NCBI RefSeq assembly: GCF_020171655.1
Contig: NZ_JAIVAC010000001.1
Coordinates: forward strand, 1-64,000
Source: Exiguobacterium aestuarii
GTDB lineage: Bacteria > Bacillota > Bacilli > Exiguobacteriales > Exiguobacteriaceae
Direction of reading: 5' to 3'
Length of the DNA stretch: 64,000 nt
The notes under the pieces were generated by a model that was not told where the DNA came from, did no database searches, and worked only from the letters and a program-made list of their open reading frames with translations. The position numbers and the translations under genes are program-made. The stretch's first letter is position 1; every line of letters begins with the position of its first letter. Positions 33,807-42,577 of this stretch are shown here, in pieces.

Positions 33807-34936
33807 ATCGATTTACATCAAGACTCGGCAATTGGATGGAAGAGGTCGTCAAATATAGTCGCTACGTCGCAAACGGCGGACTCTTGTTCACACTCTACTT
33901 CACTTTGATTTACGGGGCATTCGTCTACAACAACTTTTTAGAACGAATTGATGGGACGTTTCCGGGGGTGTGGATTGCCGCAGCGGTTCTCATTCTCATC
34001 CCGCTCGGTCATCGTCCGAGAACGTTTATCCAAGAGGCGGATCAAGTGTTCCTCCTCCCGGAACTAGGGATGATTCGTTCCTATATGATTGGTGTGCGCT
34101 TGTTTAATATCGGCTTTGCGACAATCCGAGCACTTCTCGTCTTACTCATTTTATTGCCGCTTCTCGTGCGGACGGAGAGCTATACGGGAATTGAGGTATT
34201 ATCACTCGTTGTCACGATGATGTTACTGTCGGCTGCAGGTCGATTGGCAAAAGTGGAAGGGGTACGCGAATGGCTCATCGTCCCGTTCGCGCTCGTGAGC
34301 GGCGCATGTCTTCTCATGGATTGGACAGAGTGGGCGTGGGTGCCCGCGTTCATGCCGTTCATTTTCTTACATGTAAAACGAAACGAACGAATCCCACTTT
34401 TACACTGGTTGGCGCTTGAGGAGAAGAGTCGGGCTCAGTTTGAACGAGTCATCAGCTGGTTCGTCGACTTGCCGACCTTGAAAGAAGAAGTGCGGGAACG
34501 ACGACTACTGACAAAGCTGCTCGAAAAACGAGTACTCCAACGCGTCGATGCGTCCCGTTACGTGTACGGTCTTCGGATTATTCGTTCGAACGACTCCCTC
34601 GACCTGATTCTTCGATTGACGGCGGTGGCGCTCATCGTCATGTGGATGTCAGGCGGTTGGTATGTAGGATTCGTCACACCACTATTTGTAGGGCTGACAG
34701 CGTTACAGCTCGTTCCATTGTTTAAACGGTTAGAGGCGATTTCCATTGTGTCCTGGCTACCAATCACCCGTCAAGAGCGGATCGAAGGCTATTCGTGGTG
34801 GGCGATGCGGTTACTCATCGTGCAATCCACCGTGCTCGTGCTCGCCTCGGTTGGATTTGGTGCGACATGGGACGCGGCAGTCGGGCTGATTTTATCCATT
34901 GTGGTCATTCGTTATTACTTGAGACGGTTGACGTAA
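33803..34936 (+). CDS. ecsB: ABC transporter permease EcsB
   Basis: Membrane subunit of the Ecs exporter: 377 aa with about eight or nine membrane segments clustered at 30-180 and 275-375, separated by a cytoplasmic part rich in charged residues (about 190-265). It overlaps the ecsA stop by ATGA. The third Bacillus gene, ecsC, is not present downstream; a terminator follows the stop instead. Confidence 0.92.
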   Translation: MNRFTSRLGNWMEEVVKYSRYVANGGLLFTLYFTLIYGAFVYNNFLERIDGTFPGVWIAAAVLILIPLGHRPRTFIQEADQVFLLPELGMIRSYMIGVRLFNIGFATIRALLVLLILLPLLVRTESYTGIEVLSLVVTMMLLSAAGRLAKVEGVREWLIVPFALVSGACLLMDWTEWAWVPAFMPFIFLHVKRNERIPLLHWLALEEKSRAQFERVISWFVDLPTLKEEVRERRLLTKLLEKRVLQRVDASRYVYGLRIIRSNDSLDLILRLTAVALIVMWMSGGWYVGFVTPLFVGLTALQLVPLFKRLEAISIVSWLPITRQERIEGYSWWAMRLLIVQSTVLVLASVGFGATWDAAVGLILSIVVIRYYLRRLT

Positions 34937-34966
34937 ATAGTGACGAATAGATATACAAAAAAATAA

Positions 34967-35000
34967 ACGAACGAGACGGTTCAAACAACATCTCGTTCGT
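34967..35000. terminator. Bidirectional terminator
   Basis: 10-bp stem ACGAACGAGA/TCTCGTTCGT. It has a T-rich 3' flank for ecsB and a long T run on the minus strand for the micro-ORF at 35052-35147. Confidence 0.85.
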
Positions 35001-35051
35001 CTTTCATTTTGTATTAAGCGATAGATGATTTTTTGACATGTTAATAGTCGT

Positions 35052-35147
35052 TCATCTTCTTTTCGGTCGATTGATGAACTTTACAAAAAAGAAGATCATA
35101 ACGGAAATAAAAACGAGTAAGAATAGTGCGAAATCAAGAGCGTTTAT
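35052..35147 (-). CDS. 31-aa membrane micro-protein with probable ATA start
   Basis: The frame encodes (M)NALDFALFLLVFISVMIFFF then VKFINRPKRR: one hydrophobic helix and a basic tail, typical of a positive-inside single-span peptide. The only properly spaced codon after GGAGGT is ATA 35147 (about 8 nt from GGAGG). An ATG nearer to GGAGG is in another frame and gives only a hexapeptide. The gene has a promoter (TTTACA-16-TAAAAT), a leader of about 43 nt and a strong terminator shared with ecsB. ATA is a rare start known from infC-type genes. It could also be an untranslated small RNA. Family unknown. Confidence 0.6.
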   Translation of the reverse strand: MNALDFALFLLVFISVMIFFFVKFINRPKRR

Positions 35148-35196
35148 AAGTCATACCTCCAGTGAATGTCATGATGCGTAAAAATTTCACGACTTC

Positions 35197-35224
35197 ATTT
35201 TACCGTTATTTGAATTGGTGTAAA
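35197..35224 (-). promoter_or_regulatory. Promoter of the micro-ORF
   Basis: On the minus strand TTTACA (35219-35224), a 16-bp spacer and TAAAAT (35197-35202). It begins just downstream of the amtB terminator. Confidence 0.65.
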
Positions 35225-35225
35225 G

Positions 35226-35263
35226 CGAAAAAGGGTTAGTCACCATATTTTGGTGACTAACCC
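35226..35263 (-). terminator. Terminator of amtB
   Basis: 13-bp perfect stem GGGTTAGTCACCA/TGGTGACTAACCC with a 5-nt loop; a T run follows on the minus strand. Confidence 0.93.
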
Positions 35264-35277
35264 CTCCTTAGTTCGAA

Positions 35278-36576
35278 TTATTTTTTAGGAGACATGACCG
35301 ATACGCTCGAACCGAGAATCTTCGGAAGGCGTCCTGGTTTCTCTGTTGTTTCTTCGACTTCACCATATGCTGATACACCATGCTCTGCGATATCGAGACC
35401 GACATCTTCTTGTTCTTCTGTAACGCGAAGACCGATTGTGACGTCAAGGAGTTTCAAGAACGCGTAGCTTCCGCCACCAGCGATGACCATGGCGATCAAT
35501 ACGCCGAGTGTTTGAACGCCGAGTTGTGTCAATCCGCCGCCGTAGAAGAGACCGGCAGAACCGATACCTGTAATTTCGACGAGTCGAGGAGATGCGAAGA
35601 AACCGAGTGCGAGTGTCCCGATAATACCAGCCACGCCGTGTACAGAGAAGGCGCAGAGTGGGTCGTCCACATATTTTGCCATCAAGATGCTCGTTCCGTA
35701 TGTTGCAATCGATGCGAGGGCACCGATGACGACTGCTGCCCAAGGCTCTACAAACGCACAAGCTGCTGTGATGGCAACGAGTGCTCCGAGAACACCGTTG
35801 ACGATCGTCGGGATGTCTGCCGTTTTACGGTGGAGCATGACAATGGCAAGAGCACCAAGCGCACCAGCTGCTGTTGCGAGCATTGTTGTCAACGCCACGT
35901 AACCGAAGAATCCGTCAGCGACCGACATCGTTGAACCAGCGTTGAATCCGAACCAGCAAAGCCAAAGTACGAGACCGCCAACGACAGTCAACACGTGGTT
36001 GTGACCAGCGAGTGATTCCGTCTTGCGACGTGGTTTCAAGATGATAGTCGCCATGAGAGCCGCCATCCCACCTTGAAGGTGAACGACCGCCGAACCTGCG
36101 AAGTCTTGCATCCCCATTGATCCGAGCATTCCGCCAGCCCATACTGAGCGTGCAACAATCGGGTAGAGGATGGCGACGAAGAAGATACCGAAGAGAACGT
36201 AGGCAGAAAGCTTAGCCCGTTCCGCAAATCCACCCCAAGCGATAGCGAGGGATACCGCAACGAATGATAACTGGAATAAGAATTTGATGTCGATTGATAC
36301 GTTCGCCCAGTCGAGGCTTGTGAACGATCCGCTTAAGAAGAATCCTTCTGTCCCAAACCAAGTCGTTCCGTCACCGAACGAGAGGCCGAATCCGACCGCC
36401 CAAAAAGCGAGTGCCGCCACAGAGAGGCTGATAATTTGTTTGACCGCGACGTGACCGGCGTTCTTCGCCCGAAGCGTCCCTGTCTCGAGTAATCCGAAAC
36501 CTAATTGCATCGTCAATACGAGCAATGCAGCGATGAGTACATACAGCGTGTCCATATAATAGAGAATGTCTTCCAT
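35278..36576 (-). CDS. amtB: Ammonium transporter (AmtB/NrgA)
   Basis: An Amt/Rh-family channel of 432 aa with eleven membrane segments. Family landmarks include the DFAGSAVVHLQGG segment, FNAGST, and the pore histidine region FSVHGVAGIIG. ATG 36576 lies 8 nt after AGGAGG; other in-frame starts up to 36654 lack a ribosome site. The companion PII gene (nrgB/glnK) is not adjacent. A perfect TnrA box is centred about 49-50 bp upstream of the predicted transcription start, the position from which TnrA activates nrgAB in Bacillus. Confidence 0.95.
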   Translation of the reverse strand: MEDILYYMDTLYVLIAALLVLTMQLGFGLLETGTLRAKNAGHVAVKQIISLSVAALAFWAVGFGLSFGDGTTWFGTEGFFLSGSFTSLDWANVSIDIKFLFQLSFVAVSLAIAWGGFAERAKLSAYVLFGIFFVAILYPIVARSVWAGGMLGSMGMQDFAGSAVVHLQGGMAALMATIILKPRRKTESLAGHNHVLTVVGGLVLWLCWFGFNAGSTMSVADGFFGYVALTTMLATAAGALGALAIVMLHRKTADIPTIVNGVLGALVAITAACAFVEPWAAVVIGALASIATYGTSILMAKYVDDPLCAFSVHGVAGIIGTLALGFFASPRLVEITGIGSAGLFYGGGLTQLGVQTLGVLIAMVIAGGGSYAFLKLLDVTIGLRVTEEQEDVGLDIAEHGVSAYGEVEETTEKPGRLPKILGSSVSVMSPKK

Positions 36577-36656
36577 GTTCATGCCCTCCTTTTTCTTAGG
36601 TGCTTTCCAAAAGTTGACTTCAGTGTAAAACGAAAATTTGATGTTGGATTGCATTT

Positions 36657-36673
36657 TGTCAGATTATCTGACA
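36657..36673. promoter_or_regulatory. TnrA/GlnR box
   Basis: TGTCA-GATTATC-TGACA matches TGTNAN7TNACA exactly and is fully palindromic. It lies between amtB and tnrA. A TACACT -10 for amtB is at plus 36622-36627. For tnrA the box lies about 31 bp before the start codon, near or over its promoter. Confidence 0.87.
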
Positions 36674-36703
36674 TAGTTTTTTTATTGAGGAGGGCGAGGG
36701 CAA

Positions 36704-37009
36704 ATGGACTATAAATCGAAGAAAGTGATCGGGATGGGTGTCGTGACTGAGTTGACGGGACTTTCTGAGCGTCAGGTCCGTTATTATGAAGAAAAAGGTC
36801 TCGTCTTTCCTGAACGTACGAAAGGCGGTTCACGTAAATATTCTTTCCATGACGTGGAGCGTTTGGTTGAAGTGGCGACTAAATTGGAAGATGGATGGCG
36901 AATTCAAGATATTAAAGAGCGCGAGCGTCGATTATCGGCGAAGCAGCGTGACGATTTGATTCGCGGTCAGTTGAATTCGGCTTTCCGAACATTTCCGACA
37001 AAAAAATGA
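36704..37009 (+). CDS. tnrA: MerR-family nitrogen regulator TnrA
   Basis: A 101-aa MerR-type regulator. The DNA-binding half GVVTELTGLSERQVRYYEEKG...GGSRKYSFHDVERL is nearly that of TnrA/GlnR. The short C-terminal tail RGQLNSAFR resembles the glutamine-synthetase-binding tail of TnrA, which distinguishes it from the longer GlnR. It would activate nitrogen-scavenging genes under nitrogen limitation and be held by feedback-inhibited glutamine synthetase. The divergent amtB gene and the shared perfect box agree. GAGGAGGGCGAGGGC precedes the ATG. Confidence 0.88.
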   Translation: MDYKSKKVIGMGVVTELTGLSERQVRYYEEKGLVFPERTKGGSRKYSFHDVERLVEVATKLEDGWRIQDIKERERRLSAKQRDDLIRGQLNSAFRTFPTKK

Positions 37010-37125
37010 CACAAAGAAAACACAATGAAAATGCTTCACATTAGCATAATTCTAATTAATTTCTGTATAATGTTTTTGAGTTCACAAACACGAGAATAAA
37101 GAGTGTAGGAGAAATTTAGAGGGGA

Positions 37126-38175
37126 ATGACGCGACGTATGAACGATACTATTTTAAAAGCGTTTAAAGGAGAGGCGACAGACTATGTACCTGTTTGGTAT
37201 ATGCGCCAAGCCGGACGCTATCAACCGGAATATCGAGAGATTAAAAAGACGAGGTCACTATTCGAGATCACGCATGATCCTGAACTTTGTGCATATGTCA
37301 CGGAACTTCCGGTGAAACAACTCGGAGTCGACGCGGCCATTCTATATAAAGACATCATGACGCCACTTCCATCGATGGGGGTGGATGTCGAGATTAAGAG
37401 CGGAATCGGACCGGTCATCGACAATCCATATCGAACGATGGAAGATGTGGAACGCTTAAAACCGTTAAACCCAGATGATATCTCATACGTCTTCGACACG
37501 ATCCGTTTACTTCGGGAACGATTAGAAGTCCCGCTCATCGGCTTTTCAGGGGCGCCGTTCACATTGGCGAGCTATATGATCGAAGGTGGTCCATCACGGA
37601 ACTACCATCGTACGAAAGCGCTCATGTATGCAGAACCGGATGTATGGAATGCGTTGATGGAAAAACTCGGTGACATGGTCATCACGTATGCGAAGGCGCA
37701 AGCGGATGCTGGCATTCAAGCGTTCCAATTGTTTGATTCGTGGGTCGGGACGCTCAGCCGTAAAGACTATGCGCGTTACATCAAGCCGACGACGGAACGT
37801 ATTTTCAAAGAATTACGTTCCCTCGACATCCCGCTCATTATGCATGGAGTCGGAGCGAGCCATCAAATCGAAGAATGGCACGACCTTCCACTTGATGTGG
37901 TCGGACTCGATTGGCGTCTATCGGTACAAGAAGCGCGCGACCGCGGGATCACAAAGGCTGTCCAAGGAAACTTGGACCCGTCGTTCTTACTGGCACCGTG
38001 GCCGGTCATCGAAGAGAAGGTAAAAGAGATTTTGGATGAAGGAATGAAGCAGCCAGGATACGTCTTCAACTTGGGGCATGGGGTGTTCCCGGAAGTCGAT
38101 CCAGCCGTACTCGTCAAATTGACGGCATTCATTCACGATTACTCACGCGAAAAAATGGGAGGCAATGAATCATGA
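37126..38175 (+). CDS. hemE: Uroporphyrinogen decarboxylase
   Basis: HemE removes four carboxyl groups from uroporphyrinogen III to give coproporphyrinogen III. The N-terminal signature [16 protein letters not shown] (near residues 23-38) and the [17 protein letters not shown] segment (near 145) are diagnostic. The product is 349 aa. It is the first gene of hemE-hemH-hemY and is preceded by TATAAT at 37066-37071. ATG 37126 and ATG 37138 are both possible; neither has ideal spacing to AGAGGGG. Confidence 0.96.
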   Translation: MTRRMNDTILKAFKGEATDYVPVWYMRQAGRYQPEYREIKKTRSLFEITHDPELCAYVTELPVKQLGVDAAILYKDIMTPLPSMGVDVEIKSGIGPVIDNPYRTMEDVERLKPLNPDDISYVFDTIRLLRERLEVPLIGFSGAPFTLASYMIEGGPSRNYHRTKALMYAEPDVWNALMEKLGDMVITYAKAQADAGIQAFQLFDSWVGTLSRKDYARYIKPTTERIFKELRSLDIPLIMHGVGASHQIEEWHDLPLDVVGLDWRLSVQEARDRGITKAVQGNLDPSFLLAPWPVIEEKVKEILDEGMKQPGYVFNLGHGVFPEVDPAVLVKLTAFIHDYSREKMGGNES

Positions 38176-39101
38176 AAACAGTCGGACTACTTGTCATGGC
38201 GTACGGGACACCGTACAAGCCGGAAGATATCGAACGTTACTACACGCACATTCGGTACGGACGTAAACCATCGCCGGAAGCGCTCCAAGATTTAACGGAA
38301 CGCTATGAAGCGATTGGCGGCGTATCTCCACTCGCAAAAATCACGATCGATCAAGCGGAGACGCTTCGTGACATCTTGAATGAGCGCCATGTAGGTGAAA
38401 TCGAGTTCAAACTGTATATCGGATTGAAGCATATCGAACCGTTCGTAGAAGATGCGGTCGCGCAAATGGCGAACGACGGCATCAAAGAAGCGGTATCGGT
38501 CGTCTTGGCACCTCATTACTCGTCATATAGCGTCAAGTCATATAACGGTCGTGCTCATGAAGAAGCAGCGAAGTATGGCATCGACATCCGTTCAGTCGAC
38601 TCATGGTATGACGAGCCGAAGTTTATCAACTGGTGGGCAGAGGCGATTAAAGAGACGTTCGCGAACTTGCCTGTACCGGCTGAAAAAGCATGTCTCATCG
38701 TATCGGCACATAGTCTTCCTGAAAAGATCTTGGCTGGGGGCGACCCGTATCCAGATCAATTGAAGGAGACAGCAGATAAGATTGCTCAGGCGACAGGTGT
38801 ACCGAACGTGGAAGTCGGTTGGCAGTCAGAAGGAAATACACCGGATCCATGGATTGGACCGGATGTGCAAGATTTAACGGCTGAACTTTATGAAAAGCAT
38901 GGCTACGAAGCGTTCGTCTACACGCCGGTCGGCTTTGTCGCAGATCACCTCGAAGTATTGTTCGACAACGATGTCGAATGTAAAGTCGTCTGTGACCGCC
39001 TCGGTGTCCATTACGCACGTCCAGCTATGCCAAATGCAGAGCGAAGCTTCATCGAAGCCATCGCGGATCGAATGGAAAGCGTGATTGTGCATCATGCGTA
39101 A
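38172..39101 (+). CDS. hemH: Ferrochelatase (coproporphyrin III ferrochelatase)
   Basis: HemH inserts Fe2+ into coproporphyrin III in the Gram-positive haem pathway. The catalytic histidine region [10 protein letters not shown] (near residue 180) and [15 protein letters not shown] with the conserved glutamate (near 253-267) are present. The product is 309 aa. It overlaps hemE by ATGA, and hemY begins within its last codons. Confidence 0.96.
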   Translation: MKTVGLLVMAYGTPYKPEDIERYYTHIRYGRKPSPEALQDLTERYEAIGGVSPLAKITIDQAETLRDILNERHVGEIEFKLYIGLKHIEPFVEDAVAQMANDGIKEAVSVVLAPHYSSYSVKSYNGRAHEEAAKYGIDIRSVDSWYDEPKFINWWAEAIKETFANLPVPAEKACLIVSAHSLPEKILAGGDPYPDQLKETADKIAQATGVPNVEVGWQSEGNTPDPWIGPDVQDLTAELYEKHGYEAFVYTPVGFVADHLEVLFDNDVECKVVCDRLGVHYARPAMPNAERSFIEAIADRMESVIVHHA

Positions 39102-40479
39102 ATTTACGATTGTCGGTGGTGGGATCACAGGTCTCACCGCCGCTTTTTATGCGGAGCGTTATTTGCCGGAAGACGTTTCAATCACATTGCTTGAGGCGAC
39201 AGACCGTCTCGGTGGGAAGATTGACACGTATGAGACGGGCGAGTTTGCGGTTGAACGTGGACCGGATTCGTACGTTTTTCGAAAGACAGCTATGACAGAA
39301 TTGATTGAAGACGTCGGTTTAGGTGATGAACTCGTTCGAAACGGCGTCGGACAGGCTTACGTTCTCCATCATGACGGACTCCATCCGATTCCGAAGCAGA
39401 CAGTGATGGGAATTCCGCTAGATGTCAACGCGTTTCGTGAGACGACGTTGCTCTCGGAAGAAGAACACGAAGACTTGAAACAGATGTTGCTGACACCACC
39501 TGATGTAGAAGCACCAGATTCGGACGTCTCGCTTGGTCTTTACCTTCGTGAACGTGTCGGGGACCCGATTGTCGACCGCTTGATCGAACCGTTGCTCTCT
39601 GGTATCTATGCCGGGGACATCGATCAAATGAGTGCGATGTCGACATTCCCTCAGTTCATCGAGGGGGAAAAGAAATACGGGAACTTGTATGAAGGGATGC
39701 GTCATCTACGTCCCGAACAACGGGTCGCTGAAGTTGGGGCGAAAAAAGTAGGACAGTTTGCCTCATTAAAACGAGGACTAAAATCGCTCACGGATCGTCT
39801 GGCCGAACGATTGGAACGGACGGAGGTCGTATTGAACTGTTCCGTCGAGCAAGTGTCCAAGCGTGAGGACGGGTATCGATTATTCACGAATCGTGGAGAT
39901 ATCGACACGGATCATCTGGTGTTGACGGTCCCACCACGCCTCATTCGTCAGTTCCTCCCGAAAGTCGATAGTGACTTTTTGGCGGATATGAAACCGCATG
40001 CGACGGCGACTTGCTCGCTTGTCTTTAAAGAAGAAGATATCGAGCTCCCATTCGTTGGGACAGGATTTGTGACGAGTCAGGAAGCAGACGTGACGATAAC
40101 GGCTTGTACGTTCATCGACCAAAAATGGCCACATGCCGTGCCGGAAGGATATCACGTCCTCCGTGTCTTTTTAGGTCGACCGGGGGCAGATGACATCGTG
40201 GAAGCGTCCGATGAAGAAATCATCGAGACCGCGTTACATGATCTTCGAGGTCTCATGCAAATTCACCGTGATCCGATTCAGACAGTCGTCAGTCGACTTC
40301 GTGACGGGCTGCCACCGTATGCCGTCTTTCATGCGGATCGCGTCAAAGCGCTTCGTGCCGAGATGAGCCGGGTATATCCTGGAGTCATTCTGGCGGGAAT
40401 CGCCTATGACGGAATCGGGATGCCGGACTGTGTGAAGAGTGTGCGGGAACAAGTGAAAGCATTGCGTGAAAAAAATTGA
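39094..40479 (+). CDS. hemY: Coproporphyrinogen III oxidase, HemY type
   Basis: An FAD-dependent oxidase converting coproporphyrinogen III to coproporphyrin III. The dinucleotide-binding motif [14 protein letters not shown] is at residues 6-19, followed by the [20 protein letters not shown] pattern typical of this family, and the C-terminal FAD segment [19 protein letters not shown]. The product is 461 aa from ATG 39094, which overlaps the hemH stop by 8 nt. Haem made here may supply the truncated haemoglobin encoded at 55580, though any bacterium with cytochromes needs it. Confidence 0.95.
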   Translation: MRKFTIVGGGITGLTAAFYAERYLPEDVSITLLEATDRLGGKIDTYETGEFAVERGPDSYVFRKTAMTELIEDVGLGDELVRNGVGQAYVLHHDGLHPIPKQTVMGIPLDVNAFRETTLLSEEEHEDLKQMLLTPPDVEAPDSDVSLGLYLRERVGDPIVDRLIEPLLSGIYAGDIDQMSAMSTFPQFIEGEKKYGNLYEGMRHLRPEQRVAEVGAKKVGQFASLKRGLKSLTDRLAERLERTEVVLNCSVEQVSKREDGYRLFTNRGDIDTDHLVLTVPPRLIRQFLPKVDSDFLADMKPHATATCSLVFKEEDIELPFVGTGFVTSQEADVTITACTFIDQKWPHAVPEGYHVLRVFLGRPGADDIVEASDEEIIETALHDLRGLMQIHRDPIQTVVSRLRDGLPPYAVFHADRVKALRAEMSRVYPGVILAGIAYDGIGMPDCVKSVREQVKALREKN

Positions 40480-40487
40480 GATTTGAT

Positions 40488-40526
40488 GAAGGGAGGGTTC
40501 GGATTGTTCCGAATCCCTCTCTTTTT
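40488..40526 (+). terminator. Terminator of hemEHY
   Basis: GAGGG-TTCGG/CCGAATCCCTC hairpin with one bulge, then five T. Confidence 0.85.
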
Positions 40527-40566
40527 GTTATAGTTAGAAGCGAAAGAGAAAAAGGAGTGATGGAAG

Positions 40567-41454
40567 ATGGCAACGTATAAACTTTTTGTATCAGACATGG
40601 ACGGTACGATTTTGCACAACCACACCAAGATTGCGAACGAGACGGCAGAAATCGTTCGTGAAGCAGAGGCAGCAGGCATTCGATTCGCAATTGCGACGGG
40701 GCGCAACTATGTGAATGCGAAACAAATCCTAGATGAGGTCGGCCTTTCTTGCCCAATCGTATCGTCGAATGGGGGACGCGTGCTCGACACATCAGGAGAA
40801 GTCCTTCATGAGATCGACTTGACGATCGAAGAGGCACTTCAGGTCATTGAAGTCCTTCATCAAGACCATAAGTATGCGGACGTCTTTTACGAGATGTACA
40901 CGGAAGCTGGACTCGTGGCGAGCCGTGGCGACTTGATTGAAGCATCGATGAAAAACTTGAAAGCGAATGGTGACGACCGCTCGCTTGAGATGTATGAATT
41001 CTTTAAGAATCGCTATTACGTCAATGAAGACGTCAAGATTGTCGACGATATCGAGAGCTTCATTCGTGAGGAAGCAGGACGTGTCTATAAGTTCATCGCG
41101 TTCTCAAGCCATCTCGAGAAAATGACGGCGCTTTGGAAAGAAATCGAAGCACAAGTCGAGGGAGTGTACGTCACATCTTCAGGTAATGACAACATTGAAG
41201 TGATGGCACACGGCGCAGATAAAGGAAACGGTGTGACGAAGCTCGCTGAACATTACGGTATCGATTTATCAGAAGTCGTCGTCATCGGTGATAACTTGAA
41301 TGACGTACCGATGTTCAAAGTGGCCGGAAAAGGGATTGCGATGGGGAACAGCCATGAGGACTTGATTGCCATCAGCGACCACGTCACAGAGCGTCACGAC
41401 GAGTACGGGGTGGCGAACGCCTTGAAACGAGTGATGACAGGTGAGTGGAAGTAA
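40567..41454 (+). CDS. HAD-family (Cof-type) phosphatase
   Basis: A 295-aa haloacid-dehalogenase phosphatase of the IIB (Cof) class. Motif I is SDMDGTI (residues 9-15), motif II ATGR, and motif III/IV GDNLNDVPMFKVAGKGIAMGN near residues 240-260 (shown in part). These enzymes dephosphorylate sugar phosphates, FMN or similar compounds; the substrate is not inferable. AAAAGGAGTG precedes the ATG. It stands alone between hemY and lplJ. Confidence 0.9.
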   Translation: MATYKLFVSDMDGTILHNHTKIANETAEIVREAEAAGIRFAIATGRNYVNAKQILDEVGLSCPIVSSNGGRVLDTSGEVLHEIDLTIEEALQVIEVLHQDHKYADVFYEMYTEAGLVASRGDLIEASMKNLKANGDDRSLEMYEFFKNRYYVNEDVKIVDDIESFIREEAGRVYKFIAFSSHLEKMTALWKEIEAQVEGVYVTSSGNDNIEVMAHGADKGNGVTKLAEHYGIDLSEVVVIGDNLNDVPMFKVAGKGIAMGNSHEDLIAISDHVTERHDEYGVANALKRVMTGEWK

Positions 41455-41525
41455 AAGATTTGTCGAGTCATCGTCTCGTCTCGTATAATACGAGTAACGA
41501 ACATCCGACTAGGAGGAAATAGACT

Positions 41526-42515
41526 GTGAAATTTATTTTTAATCCAGATATCCGCGACCCAAAGCTTAACTTGGCGGTCGAAGAGTATATCTTAAAACAT
41601 TTGAACGTAGACCATGAAGACTACTTCTTGTTCTATATTAACGGTCCATCGATCATCATCGGGAAAAACCAAAACACGTCTGAAGAGGTCAACTTGAAGT
41701 ACATTGAAGAGAACGGCATCGATGTCGTACGTCGCCTCTCTGGTGGCGGTGCCGTCTATCACGATGAAGGAAACTTGAACTTCAGCTTCATCACAAAAGA
41801 CGATGGCAACTCGTTCAATAACTATAAGAAGTTCACGCAACCGATCGTGGATGCCTTACGTAACCTCGGTGTCGAGGCGGAGCTTACTGGGCGCAACGAT
41901 ATTCAGGTCGGTGAACGTAAAATCAGCGGGAACGCACAATTCACGACGCGCGGACGCATGTTCAGCCACGGGACGCTCATGTTCAATTCGAACATTGAAG
42001 AAGTCGTCAACTCGCTCAACGTTTCGGAAGAGAAAATGCGCTCAAAAGGAATCAAGTCGGTCCGTAGCCGTGTGGCGAACATCACTGAATTTTTAGAGCG
42101 TGAGATGGAAATGGAACATTTCGTCGAGGCTTTGCTCCATTCGATTTACGATGGAGAGCAGCCAGAGCGTTACGTGCTTCGTGACGAGGATTGGGAAATT
42201 GTCCATGATATCTCGAAAGAACGTTATGCGAACTGGGACTGGAACTTCGGGAAATCGCCGAAGTTTGATGTCGAGTCGAAACGTCGTTTCCCAATCGGGA
42301 CAATCGATGTCCGCTTGAACGTCAACAAGGGAACGATCACTGAAGCGAAGATTTACGGTGATTTCTTCGGTGTCGGTGACATCCAAGATGTCGAGCAGGC
42401 GCTCGTCGGGACTCGTTTCGAACGTGCGGCTATCCGCGAGCAATTGTTACAACTCGATCTGAAGCACTACTTCGGAAATGTTGAGCTCGAGGAATTGGTT
42501 GATTTGATTAGTTAA
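41526..42515 (+). CDS. lplJ: Lipoate--protein ligase
   Basis: Activates lipoate with ATP and attaches it to the E2 and GcvH subunits of 2-oxoacid dehydrogenases and the glycine cleavage system. The RRLSGGGAVYHDEGNLNFSF core (residues 70-89) and NDIQVGERKISGNAQ with the catalytic lysine identify the family. A C-terminal accessory domain is present (330-aa class). The start is GTG 41526 with AGGAGGAAAT upstream. It is monocistronic. Confidence 0.95.
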   Translation: MKFIFNPDIRDPKLNLAVEEYILKHLNVDHEDYFLFYINGPSIIIGKNQNTSEEVNLKYIEENGIDVVRRLSGGGAVYHDEGNLNFSFITKDDGNSFNNYKKFTQPIVDALRNLGVEAELTGRNDIQVGERKISGNAQFTTRGRMFSHGTLMFNSNIEEVVNSLNVSEEKMRSKGIKSVRSRVANITEFLEREMEMEHFVEALLHSIYDGEQPERYVLRDEDWEIVHDISKERYANWDWNFGKSPKFDVESKRRFPIGTIDVRLNVNKGTITEAKIYGDFFGVGDIQDVEQALVGTRFERAAIREQLLQLDLKHYFGNVELEELVDLIS

Positions 42516-42518
42516 AAG

Positions 42519-42558
42519 TAAAAAGGTGTTTCGGGATGCATTTCCGAAACACCTTTTT
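42519..42558. terminator. Bidirectional terminator
   Basis: Perfect 14-bp stem AAAAGGTGTTTCGG/CCGAAACACCTTTT. Confidence 0.93.
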
Positions 42559-42577
42559 GATGTGATTCAAAGAAAGG

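Noticed and set aside
35127-35155. +1 frameshift from the ATG after GGAGG into the micro-ORF frame
   Set aside because: The codons before the TGA (CGC TCT TGA) are not slippery in the RF2 manner, and GGAGG is too close to that ATG. A non-canonical ATA start is simpler.
37035-37071. PerR/Fur-like AT-rich motif before hemE
   Set aside because: ATAATTCTAATTAAT does not keep the 7-1-7 dyad of PerR boxes or the Fur pattern; too many mismatches.
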